A stretch of 15,136 nucleotides of DNA from Limnoraphis robusta CS-951 (GTDB lineage Bacteria; Cyanobacteriota; Cyanobacteriia; Cyanobacteriales; Microcoleaceae): assembly GCF_000972705.2 (NCBI RefSeq), contig NZ_LATL02000293.1, positions 1-15,136 on the forward strand. The letters run 5' to 3'. The position numbers and the translations under genes were made by a program. The notes under the pieces are model-generated. The model was not told where the DNA came from and searched no databases. It saw nothing but the letters and a program-made list of their open reading frames with translations. Below are positions 8,551 to 14,171 of this stretch, in pieces. The stretch's first letter is position 1. Each line of letters opens with the position of its first letter.

Positions 8551-8558
8551 ATTCCCTC
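8551..8558 (-). promoter_or_regulatory. Ribosome binding site supporting the 8550 (or 8544) start of the GT4 gene
   Basis: Read on the minus strand, AAGAGGGAAT immediately precedes ATG at 8550. GAGG is 4 bases from that ATG and 10 bases from the second ATG at 8544. The far-upstream alternative at 8709 is a TTG without a comparable site. This favours a protein beginning directly at the TPR domain. Confidence 0.5.
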
Positions 8559-8627
8559 TTGAAGTCGTTTTCCATTGAACCTCAAATTTCCTGTCGAATG
8601 TTGCCAATTTGGCCTTGAGATTCTCAA

Positions 8628-8642
8628 AGAAACCGGGTTTCT
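8628..8642. repeat. Palindrome AGAAACC-G-GGTTTCT
   Basis: A perfect palindrome with 7-base arms around a single G. Similar AGAAACCGGGTTTCT elements are, from memory, frequent interspersed palindromes in filamentous and colonial cyanobacteria. It lies in the divergent intergenic region between the GT4 gene and the first double-glycine peptide gene. Its presence argues that the TTG-initiated extension of the GT4 frame is not coding. Confidence 0.55.
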
Positions 8643-8790
8643 GGGGTGTGCTTGACAGAAGACGCATTCGCTTGGGAGAAACTTCCGTTACAAGATATAA
8701 AAATGCCAAAATGGCAACACGATCATTGAAAAACTAGCTACATTGATTACAAAAAGGAAAGCAAATCTTTCTCACCATACTGACTCCATA

Positions 8791-8794
8791 GGAG
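8791..8794 (+). promoter_or_regulatory. Ribosome binding site of the first double-glycine peptide gene
   Basis: GGAG (within ATAGGAGT) lies 9 bases before the ATG at 8804, supporting that start for the small protein. I see no convincing -35/-10 pair in 8700-8790, although TTGAAA occurs at 8726-8731. Confidence 0.6.
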
Positions 8795-8803
8795 TAAAAA
8801 ACC

Positions 8804-9061
8804 ATGAACATCTCAGACTTAAATCACTTAGAAGTTGTATCGGAAGCAGCCAGTATAGAAGGTGGTTACTATTACGGCTACCAACAATCAGCAACTGCTT
8901 ATGCCAACGCCTATGCAAATAGCATTGCTTTCGGCTCCAATCCCAATGCGAGTACTTACACTAGCACCAATGCATTTGCTGAAAATAATTCCGTTGCTGG
9001 TTCCAGTTCTTCCTCTAACTCTAATGCTTCCACTTCCTCAGGCTACTACTACTACTACTAA
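8804..9061 (+). CDS. Double-glycine-leader small secreted protein 1 (Tyr/Ser/Asn/Ala-rich core)
   Basis: This 85-residue protein has a 21-residue leader, reading ISDLNHLEVVSEAASIEGG from residue 3, which ends in Gly-Gly. Such leaders are cut by C39 peptidase domains of ABC exporters. The predicted 64-residue core (22-85) starts YYYGYQQ, ends SGYYYYY, and is otherwise made of Ala, Asn, Ser, Thr and Tyr, with AYANAYANSIA and a run of five serines. It has no Cys and almost no charged residue. Composition suggests an extended or beta-rich, sticky or amyloid-prone secreted peptide rather than a folded enzyme; antimicrobial action is only one possibility. A second leader-peptide gene follows 102 bp downstream, and a PpiC-type isomerase lies further along the same strand. 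No C39 transporter is in the window. Good RBS, typical leader and strong local context make it a real gene; its function is unknown. Confidence 0.8.
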   Translation: MNISDLNHLEVVSEAASIEGGYYYGYQQSATAYANAYANSIAFGSNPNASTYTSTNAFAENNSVAGSSSSSNSNASTSSGYYYYY

Positions 9062-9095
9062 ATAATTCATTGGCTTCAAAGCAAAGTATAACTTC

Positions 9096-9149
9096 AATCA
9101 CTGAAAGCAAAATTAAACGTTTTGTGGTGCTTTCAGTGATTCTGTTTTT
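9096..9149 (+). terminator. Stem-loop with T-run between the two peptide genes (terminator/attenuator)
   Basis: AATCACTGAAAGC (9096-9108) pairs perfectly with GCTTTCAGTGATT (9129-9141), giving a 13-bp stem with a 20-base loop, followed directly by CTGTTTTTCTC. This is a rho-independent terminator shape. It ends five bases before the ribosome binding site (AAGGA, 9155-9159) of the second peptide gene. That gene is therefore expressed by read-through or from a promoter inside this short gap, and the structure may set the ratio of the two peptides. Confidence 0.75.
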
Positions 9150-9163
9150 CTCAAAAGGAACAC

Positions 9164-9433
9164 ATGAGCCAACTTCAAATTACTGATCTGAACTTTTGCG
9201 AAAGCGATATCTACAACTCTCCAGAAATTAATGGAGGAAGTGTCTCCGTCGCTGTTGCTACTGGTGTTAGTGTAGCTGTAAAAACTGGCGTAGGAGTCTA
9301 TGTTAACGGTAATCAATATAACTACTGGGGTGGTTATACGATTGCTGGTGCTACAGGTTTATCATACGCTTATGCGATTTCAGGAGGTGGATACACCTCT
9401 GCTGAAGCATACGTTGATACTAGCGCATTTTAA
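9164..9433 (+). CDS. Double-glycine-leader small secreted protein 2 (Val/Gly/Ala/Tyr-rich core)
   Basis: This 89-residue protein has a 25-residue leader, reading ITDLNFCESDIYNSPEINGG at 6-25, which parallels the first peptide's leader (I-S/T-D-L-N at the front, I-E/N-G-G at the cut site). The predicted core (26-89) is again exactly 64 residues. It begins SVSVAVATGVSVAVKTGVGV, an alternating small/valine pattern typical of beta strands, then becomes Tyr/Gly/Ala-rich (NQYNYWGGY, SYAYAISGGGY). AAGGA at 9155-9159 is spaced 4 bases from the ATG. The core has no cysteine; the leader has one. It is probably exported and processed by a C39-type ABC transporter encoded elsewhere. The two cores share style and length but not sequence. 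Function is unknown; candidates include a surface or adhesive peptide or a class II bacteriocin-like product. Confidence 0.8.
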   Translation: MSQLQITDLNFCESDIYNSPEINGGSVSVAVATGVSVAVKTGVGVYVNGNQYNYWGGYTIAGATGLSYAYAISGGGYTSAEAYVDTSAF

Positions 9434-9463
9434 AAATCTACTGGAACTGCATGACATTTTATA

Positions 9464-9477
9464 CTCCATTTTTGGAG
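9464..9477 (+). promoter_or_regulatory. Small hairpin enclosing a Shine-Dalgarno (CTCCA-TTTT-TGGAG)
   Basis: CTCCA (9464-9468) and TGGAG (9473-9477) are perfect complements around a TTTT loop. The right arm contains the GGAG placed 7 bases before the ATT codon at 9485. Pairing would hide the ribosome binding site, so the hairpin could damp translation of the following frame. A five-base-pair stem is weak, so this is tentative. Confidence 0.35.
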
Positions 9478-9484
9478 ATTAGTT

Positions 9485-9964
9485 ATTATCAACGAACTCC
9501 TAAATTTTCCTCGTGCATCAGATTTACAAAATTCCCTTTTTGAAGAGAGTCATGATCTAACTGATTCTGACTTTTTCTTCGTTAAAGAGGACACAGACCA
9601 AGAGGATAAAAATGCCAATGACAGTTCCAGTAGTTCTGCTAGTTCGGGTTCTTTTGTAGATGAAACAGGCGCTGGAAGTTATGGCGAAGCAACCGCTACC
9701 AATGGAAATAATACCAGTCATAGTGAAACAGAAGAATTTATTGCGGGAGCAACATCAAGTAGCGGAACTGCTACAGCAACCGCTTCAGAAGATGATGTTT
9801 CAACAACGGTAACAGTTAATGTTGAGGATGAAGAAACTTCAACTGATAATAGTTCCACGGCAATAGAAGAACCTTTTGTAGAATCGGATTCTGATGTAAT
9901 TGTTGAAACTCCAGTTAATCATTCACCCGATACAAATACAGTCGAAAATCATTCTGAAAGTTAG
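9485..9964 (+). CDS. Acidic Ser/Thr-rich protein of unknown function, noncanonical start or broken gene
   Basis: A long open frame ends at TAG 9962-9964 and has no ATG, GTG or TTG near its beginning. The first plausible initiation is ATT at 9485, 7 bases after a GGAG; this would give 159 residues starting INELLNFPRASDLQ after the initiator. The N-terminal 45 residues contain HDLTDSDFFFVKEDTDQED. The rest is low complexity (Ser, Thr, Ala, Glu, Asp, Asn, with SSSSSASSGSF and TSSSGTATATASEDD) and strongly acidic. No Cys, no signal peptide and no double-glycine site are seen. It follows peptide gene 2 by 51 bp and precedes the RTX-repeat fragment. It may be a third member of the peptide set, the N-terminal remnant of a larger RTX-type secreted protein, or a functional gene using ATT. 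No recognised family. Confidence 0.45.
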   Translation: MINELLNFPRASDLQNSLFEESHDLTDSDFFFVKEDTDQEDKNANDSSSSSASSGSFVDETGAGSYGEATATNGNNTSHSETEEFIAGATSSSGTATATASEDDVSTTVTVNVEDEETSTDNSSTAIEEPFVESDSDVIVETPVNHSPDTNTVENHSES

Positions 9965-9983
9965 AGTAATTCATCAAGAGTAA

Positions 9984-10613
9984 AATCCAGCCTTAGCTAT
10001 CTTATTTGGAACCGTCAATAGTAGCGGTGAAACCACACTGACTTTCAATGATTTTCTCTCTGTTGCTGAGGAATCACTTGTTCTCAAAACTCATATTAAT
10101 TCTGAACTTTCTATCGTGGGAAGCCCCGATGATGATCAGATTTTCGGAACGGCTGAAGATGATCAAATCTTTGGTTTAGAGGGGAATGATAGTCGATCTG
10201 GCGAAAGTGGTGATGATTTTGTTCAGGGAAATGTAGGAAATGATACCCTCGAGGGTGGAGAGGGAAATGATACAATTCCAGGAGGTGAGGGTGATAACTC
10301 ACTGACTGGGGGAACGGAAGATGATCTGCTTTTCGGAAACGTCGGGAATGATACCCAGATTGGACGAGAAGGAGCGAATACATTGGTTGAAGATAGAGGA
10401 TGTTGAGACTGTTGATGTGATTGTTGACTTTGAGGCGATCGCCGATAACAAAATTCTCCTTCTCTCAGCTATCTCTATAGCCGATATTACTTTAAGTCCT
10501 GTTGATTCTAACTGAATTTCAACCCGAATGAAGCGATTTTAGGTAGAGTTCTAGGAACGGTCTATCCGGTCGAGCAAAAAACTTTAACCCTTGCAGACTT
10601 TACTGTTACATAA
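9984..10613 (+). pseudogene. RTX (hemolysin-type calcium-binding) repeat protein fragment with two frame shifts
   Basis: From 9984 one frame reads NPALAILFGTVNSSGE and continues through ten consecutive nonapeptides (10119-10388) of the GGxGxDxux type, such as GNVGNDTLE, GGEGNDTIP and GNVGNDTQI. These bind calcium in beta-roll proteins exported by type I secretion. Just after the tenth repeat the frame ends (TGA 10404-10406), but sense continues in the +1 frame as EDVETVDVIVDFEAIADNKILLL, a typical stretch after RTX repeats, to TGA 10513-10515. It then resumes in the original frame as NPNEAILGRVLGTV to TAA 10611-10613. There is no start codon with a ribosome binding site. Either this is a decayed gene fragment or the assembly carries two indels. 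The sequence before and after the repeats shares an NPxxAIL...GTV...TLTxxDF pattern, so the ancestor had that unit at least twice. Confidence 0.65.
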
Positions 10614-10669
10614 AGCGATATTATTTGAGGATGAAAACTACTCAGCCTGAACCGAGAGAGAGAACGACT

Positions 10670-11413
10670 ATGGTTAATCAGTCGGGAAGAAGTGTCAGCA
10701 ATGATGAAATTATTTGTTTTCTGAAAGAACAAATAAAATACAAGGATATGTGTCAGAAGATTTTATCGCAAAGAGCCATTCATCGAGCGGTTCAGGAACG
10801 AGGAATTACGGTAACTCCTGATGAAATTCAGGCAGAAGCTGATCGTCAACGTCTAGCTAGACGGTTAGAAAAAGCCTCTGATACGTTAGCTTGGCTGACA
10901 GATGAAATGATTACTCCCGATGACTGGGAAGTGGGAATTAAAGAAAATATTTTGGCGAAAAAATTAGCCGATGATTTGTTTGCTCCCGAAGTCGAAAAAT
11001 ATTTTGCTCAAAATAAGTTAGACTATGAACAAGTTCTGCTTTATCAAATTATTGTTCCCTACGAACGACTAGCACGGGAAATTTTCTATCAAATAGAAGA
11101 AGAAGAAATCAGCTTTTATCACGCCGCTCATCTATATGATATTGAAAAAAAACGCAGAGAATTATGTGGTTATGAAGGAAAACTCAACCGTCGTCATTTG
11201 AAAGCGGATGTAGCTGCTCTGGTTTTTGCTGCTAGTCCTGGAGAAATTATTGGCCCTCACAAAACCGATGAGGGTTATCATTTGTTTAAAGTTGAAGAGT
11301 TTATCTCGGCTGAGTTAACGGAGGAACGTTCTCAAAAAATTATCCAAAAATTGTTTAGAGAATGGCTGGTGAGTGAAGTGAATTATCTGTTACACAATGC
11401 TCCCTGTTTATAA
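10670..11413 (+). CDS. Cytoplasmic PpiC/SurA-like parvulin peptidyl-prolyl isomerase
   Basis: From the chosen ATG the protein has 247 residues. An N-terminal helical SurA-N-like part (about 10-115) contains ITVTPDEIQAEADRQRLARRL (46-66), the usual 'helper' segment. A PpiC-like parvulin domain follows at about 118-210, with FYHAAHLYDIE and the GYEGKLNRRHLKADVAALVFAASPGEIIGPHKTDEGYHLFKVEE run (167-210), whose 'P-G-x-I-x-G-P...G-Y-H-L-x-K-V' pattern is diagnostic. Parvulins speed cis-trans isomerisation of prolyl bonds. There is no signal peptide, unlike true periplasmic SurA. In cyanobacteria this branch is typically found with double-glycine peptides and C39 ABC exporter/HlyD genes, matching the two peptide genes here. 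An in-frame ATG at 10631 and TTG at 10625 lie upstream, but GAGG directly abuts 10631; GAGAGAG precedes 10670. Proposed role: keep leader peptides export-competent. Confidence 0.82.
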   Translation: MVNQSGRSVSNDEIICFLKEQIKYKDMCQKILSQRAIHRAVQERGITVTPDEIQAEADRQRLARRLEKASDTLAWLTDEMITPDDWEVGIKENILAKKLADDLFAPEVEKYFAQNKLDYEQVLLYQIIVPYERLAREIFYQIEEEEISFYHAAHLYDIEKKRRELCGYEGKLNRRHLKADVAALVFAASPGEIIGPHKTDEGYHLFKVEEFISAELTEERSQKIIQKLFREWLVSEVNYLLHNAPCL

Positions 11414-11456
11414 CCCAAAGTCCGCCAATGTAAATTTTTGTTACTGTCGCTTTTAG

Positions 11457-11633
11457 AAATTAGACCCTTTTCGCGGGGGTTGCGGTCGCTTTCGTTGTCG
11501 GAAGAATAAAGGAAAAAAGCCTAAATTCAACCCTTGTGACGCCATAGAGAGTCTCCAAGTTCAGCAAATTTCCCAAAGAATCGCTGAACATCTGCGTCAC
11601 CCTCTACCCCAAGGGGACTATGAGGTGTCTTAA
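11457..11633 (+). other. Orphan open frame without a start, possible gene remnant
   Basis: This occupies most of the otherwise gene-free 11414-11727. One plus-strand frame is open from 11457 to TAA 11631-11633 and reads KLDPFRGGCGRFRCRKNKG, then ...FNPCDAIESLQVQQISQRIAE and HLRHPLPQGDYEVS. It begins after an in-frame TAG and has no ATG, GTG or TTG. The Cys/Arg/Lys-rich beginning and helical end look protein-like rather than random, so it may be the tail of a deleted gene. I do not recognise a family. Chance remains a real alternative. Confidence 0.25.
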
Positions 11634-11663
11634 GATTTAATTTATAATTCCTTATTAAGAACA

Positions 11664-11698
11664 TAGGGACTGGAAAGAAAGCCTTCAGTCCTCTTTTT
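11664..11698 (+). terminator. Terminator-like hairpin upstream of the 112-aa gene
   Basis: GGACTG (11667-11672) pairs with CAGTCC (11686-11691), with AAAG/CTT-type pairing inside, and is followed by TCTTTTT. It could end transcription from the parvulin gene and the orphan frame. It also lies 30 bases ahead of the next start codon, so it may act in the leader of that gene. Confidence 0.65.
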
Positions 11699-11727
11699 GA
11701 TACGCTTTAACAAAGGATATTTTTGAG

Positions 11728-12066
11728 ATGTTGTTTAAGTGTCAACTTTGGCCTGGAAGTATTTGTAAGTGTGATTTACACATCCATCCTAAATCTGATG
11801 GTAGCCAGATTGTCATGGTCACAGAGTTACCCTGGAATGAAGGGATAAGTATTAGTAGTGCTTTTGAGATTTTATTTGATCAAATCTGTGAAAGCTACTA
11901 TCTTAACCCGCAGAAAGTCACCTATCTCGAACATCGCAGAGAACGAGAAAATAAAGGGGAACAGTGGTCACTCGTGCATTTTGACATTATTAATGATCAA
12001 GCCTGTAATCCTCGCTGGCAGGATGTGACTGAGAGCTTTGTCCGAGCCATCGTTACTTACAAATAG
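11728..12066 (+). CDS. Conserved-looking hypothetical protein, 112 aa
   Basis: I do not recognise this protein. It is soluble, with no signal peptide or membrane helix. The N-terminus has a compact Cys/His set, Cys5, Cys13, Cys15, His18 and His20 (CQLWPGSICKCDLHIHP), which could bind a metal but may equally be structural. The middle (ISISSAFEILFDQICESYYLNP, residues 41-62) looks like an amphipathic helix, and the C-terminal part has YLEHRRERENKGEQWSLVHF followed by WQDVTESFVRAIV. AAGGA ends 10 bases before the ATG. It is a single gene bounded by a terminator-like hairpin on the left and by the convergent PEP-CTERM gene's terminator on the right, so it is probably transcribed alone. Codon use looks like that of its neighbours. 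Confidence 0.65.
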   Translation: MLFKCQLWPGSICKCDLHIHPKSDGSQIVMVTELPWNEGISISSAFEILFDQICESYYLNPQKVTYLEHRRERENKGEQWSLVHFDIINDQACNPRWQDVTESFVRAIVTYK

Positions 12067-12135
12067 CACAACAAAAATGCGCCTCTCATCATCCCTAAGA
12101 TAGATTCAAGGTTCAATCTCTGCTCGGATGAAGAT

Positions 12136-12186
12136 ACTCAAAAAAGATGGATGAGTGAATAGGCTAATCTCCCATCCATCTTGAGT
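12136..12186 (-). terminator. Strong rho-independent terminator of the PEP-CTERM gene (possibly bidirectional)
   Basis: On the minus strand, ACTCAAGATGGATGGG pairs with CTCATCCATCTT, a stem of about 12 bp, followed by TTTTGAGT. This is the correct order for ending transcription of the minus-strand PEP-CTERM gene. The opposite strand also forms the hairpin and lies 70 bp after the 112-aa gene, so it may stop both convergent transcripts. Confidence 0.75.
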
Positions 12187-12263
12187 ATTATTATCCGTAA
12201 CAATCTATTCACACCACAGAAAATTAATCCTCTACTCACTCACCCGACATCAATTAAGCAAGT

Positions 12264-13004
12264 TCAAATTCGACGAGACTGACGCAGTTTTGAGCCGACT
12301 AAAGCCAAACCTACAGCCACTAAACCGCCCATTGTGGTCGGTTCAGGAACAGTCGTAGCCGCTAACCGAAAACGGACACCATCTCCAGGCTTCTTAACTA
12401 ACAGTCCCTCGGGGTCAAATAACCCCAGTTTCAACGTTAGAGAACTAACATCATTAAAGGTTTGAGAAAAAGTGTTACCATTTGAGCCAGAAAGTACCCA
12501 ATCCGGTGAAGCCAAAGAATTACCATTAATAGCGACAACACCCGTCGTATTTTGTGACTCCGTATCAAAATACTCAATGGTTAATTCTTCTAAGATCGTC
12601 GCAAATTCAAAGGTGTAAGTCCCAACTTCAAGTTGACCGTCTTCGGGATAAGAATCTGTTGCTTGATCATAAGCGACTGGACGAAACCAAACATCCGTCG
12701 GCTTGGTACCCGCATCTGTCTGAGAAAAGCTAATTTGATCACCATACTGATTCTCTGTTGTCAAGTCATCAATAAACAGACGACTTGTTGAACCTGTGGT
12801 GTCATCTGTCAGAGACAGAATACTCTCCACAAAAGACAGAGAATCGGGTGTGATACACTGAGCGGAATCTAGACAACCTAAACCCACATTAATTTCCCCT
12901 TCAGAGTCGGGAACGAGGCTAACCGCATAGCCACTAGAAGCAATAGCACTAACTGCAACTGTGGTTGTAGTCGCCAGCAAAGTACGGAAAAATGGAGATT
13001 TCAT
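12264..13004 (-). CDS. PEP-CTERM sorting domain protein, secreted
   Basis: From the ATG at 13004 the protein has 246 residues. The N-terminus MKSPFFRTLLATTTTVAVSA is a Sec signal peptide, with cleavage likely after the ASSGYA segment. The C-terminus carries the PEP-CTERM sorting signal: VPEP at about 219-222, a hydrophobic stretch GGLVAVGLALVGS, and a basic tail KLRQSRRI. Such signals are recognised by EpsH-type exosortases, and the proteins are often linked to exopolysaccharide or surface layers. The middle is a beta-rich secreted domain with a Cys pair (GCLDSAQC) near its start and no identified enzyme motif. The frame runs on to a TTG at 13070, but the signal peptide begins at the internal ATG, so the shorter form is preferred. 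It is alone on its strand, with a terminator just downstream. Ligand and function are unknown. Confidence 0.85.
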   Translation of the reverse strand: MKSPFFRTLLATTTTVAVSAIASSGYAVSLVPDSEGEINVGLGCLDSAQCITPDSLSFVESILSLTDDTTGSTSRLFIDDLTTENQYGDQISFSQTDAGTKPTDVWFRPVAYDQATDSYPEDGQLEVGTYTFEFATILEELTIEYFDTESQNTTGVVAINGNSLASPDWVLSGSNGNTFSQTFNDVSSLTLKLGLFDPEGLLVKKPGDGVRFRLAATTVPEPTTMGGLVAVGLALVGSKLRQSRRI

Positions 13005-13140
13005 GATGCTACAGACCCCAATAAACATCTGAGAAGCTGAATCGCTCCTATCGTCTACTAATATAACCAATCCGGTTTGATATCACCTCCTGTATACTGG
13101 AGTTGCCTGACAGAACGCTATTTCAGTGGGTAGGATGGGT

Positions 13141-13160
13141 TGAGTTGAAAGATCAACTCA
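13141..13160 (+). other. Perfect hairpin upstream of the MOSC gene
   Basis: TGAGTTGA (13141-13148) and TCAACTCA (13153-13160) form a perfect 8-bp stem with a 4-base loop. CTCTTCAGTCCTTTTT follows, with the T-run about ten bases away, so it is a poor terminator. It lies in the divergent region between the PEP-CTERM and MOSC genes and may be an operator or leader structure. Confidence 0.4.
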
Positions 13161-13203
13161 CTCTTCAGTCCTTTTTATCGGTTTAGCGGAGAGATTTTCG
13201 CAG

Positions 13204-14046
13204 ATGAACGTTACTGGTATTTTTATTCATCCGATTAAGTCTTGTCAAAGAATTGAACTTGAACAAGCAGAAGTCACACCGAAAGGGTTTCTTTGGGATC
13301 GAGAATTGATGATTGTTGATCAACATCATCAATTTATGACGCAACGAGACTATCCTCAGATGGCAAAAATTCGGGTTCAACTCTCAGAGGGAATGATTTC
13401 TTTTTCGGTTCAAGATGAAACAATAGAACCCTTTACCTTTGAACCAAATTTAACCGGAAATCTTCTGAACGTTCAGATTTGGCGAGATCATACAATAGCC
13501 ATTGATCAAGGCGATGCGGTGGCAAATTGGCTGCAAAATGCCTTAAAATTATCCTCTGAACAAACTTGTCGGCTCGTGCGACAATCTCCTCAAAATATTC
13601 GCTTAGTTAATCCCAATTATGCACAACGACCCAAAGATCAGGTTAGCTTTGCCGATGGTTATCCTTTTTTACTGACCAATACGGCTTCTTTAGCTGAACT
13701 GAATCGCCGAATAAAAGCGAATCATACAGTTGAATTTTTGCCAATTTCGATGATTCGATTTCGTCCAAATATTGTGATTGAATCTGAGTTTCCTTTTATT
13801 GAAGATCACTGGAAATTGATTAAAATTGGAGCGGTTTATTTTGATGTCGTTAAACCTTGCGATCGCTGTATTGTTACCACAACAGACCAATTGACCGGAA
13901 AACGGGACGAGTTCAAAGAACCTTTGAAGACCTTATCTACCTTTCGACGACAAACCGGAGGTGTGATGTTTGGTCAGAATATTATCCCTATAAATACGGG
14001 TGTTATTCACAATGGCGATCAAGTTCAATGTTTAGAACATCGGTAA
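13204..14046 (+). CDS. MOSC domain-containing protein (YcbX/mARC-like)
   Basis: This 280-residue protein has an N-terminal MOSC_N beta-barrel domain (about 1-115; start MNVTGIFIHPIKSC, then GFLWDRELMIVD at 28-39) and a MOSC domain (about 120-277). Family motifs are FADGYPFLLTNTASLAELN (149-167), RFRPNIVIE (185-193) and KPCDRCIVTTTDQLTG (217-232), which contains the conserved cysteine expected to ligate the molybdenum cofactor. The closing FGQNIIPINTGVIHNGDQV is also typical. Relatives such as E. coli YcbX and mitochondrial mARC reduce N-hydroxylated compounds using the cofactor; the bacterial YcbX also carries a ferredoxin domain, absent here, so a separate electron donor is needed. ATG at 13204 begins exactly at the conserved start. 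Only a weak GGAGAG (13189-13194) precedes it. The substrate is unknown. Confidence 0.92.
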   Translation: MNVTGIFIHPIKSCQRIELEQAEVTPKGFLWDRELMIVDQHHQFMTQRDYPQMAKIRVQLSEGMISFSVQDETIEPFTFEPNLTGNLLNVQIWRDHTIAIDQGDAVANWLQNALKLSSEQTCRLVRQSPQNIRLVNPNYAQRPKDQVSFADGYPFLLTNTASLAELNRRIKANHTVEFLPISMIRFRPNIVIESEFPFIEDHWKLIKIGAVYFDVVKPCDRCIVTTTDQLTGKRDEFKEPLKTLSTFRRQTGGVMFGQNIIPINTGVIHNGDQVQCLEHR

Positions 14047-14171
14047 TTTTACGGATATTTATGAACAGCTTTTTTTGATCAAATCAGAAAATATTGATAT
14101 GGAAAATATTCATTGATTTTCAAAAAACTCGGGTTATATTGAATTTAATCCTTGTTGTGAGAGCATCGAGT

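Noticed and set aside
8551..8709. Longer GT4 protein starting at TTG 8709
   Set aside because: TTG start without a good ribosome binding site, a common palindrome inside, and a better ATG with GAGG at 8550.
10111..10383. Minus-strand His/Pro-rich 90-aa frame
   Set aside because: It is the antisense shadow of the RTX nonapeptides; its periodic composition comes from the repeat on the other strand.
10670..11413. Periplasmic SurA chaperone for outer-membrane proteins
   Set aside because: There is no signal peptide at any candidate start, and the neighbours are leader peptides; a cytoplasmic role fits better.
13005..13070. Longer PEP-CTERM protein starting at TTG 13070
   Set aside because: It would place a charged segment before the signal peptide. 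The perfect AGGAGGTGAT upstream (minus strand, about 13082-13091) is 15 bases from the TTG, too far for a normal start, so I cannot assign a role to it.
13141..13175. Rho-independent terminator upstream of the MOSC gene
   Set aside because: The stem is perfect but the T-run begins about ten bases after it, and no plus-strand gene directly precedes it.
14094..14171. N-terminal extension of RadC from TTG 14094
   Set aside because: The 26 added residues are hydrophobic and unlike the family, whereas ATG 14172 begins exactly at the conserved N-terminus.
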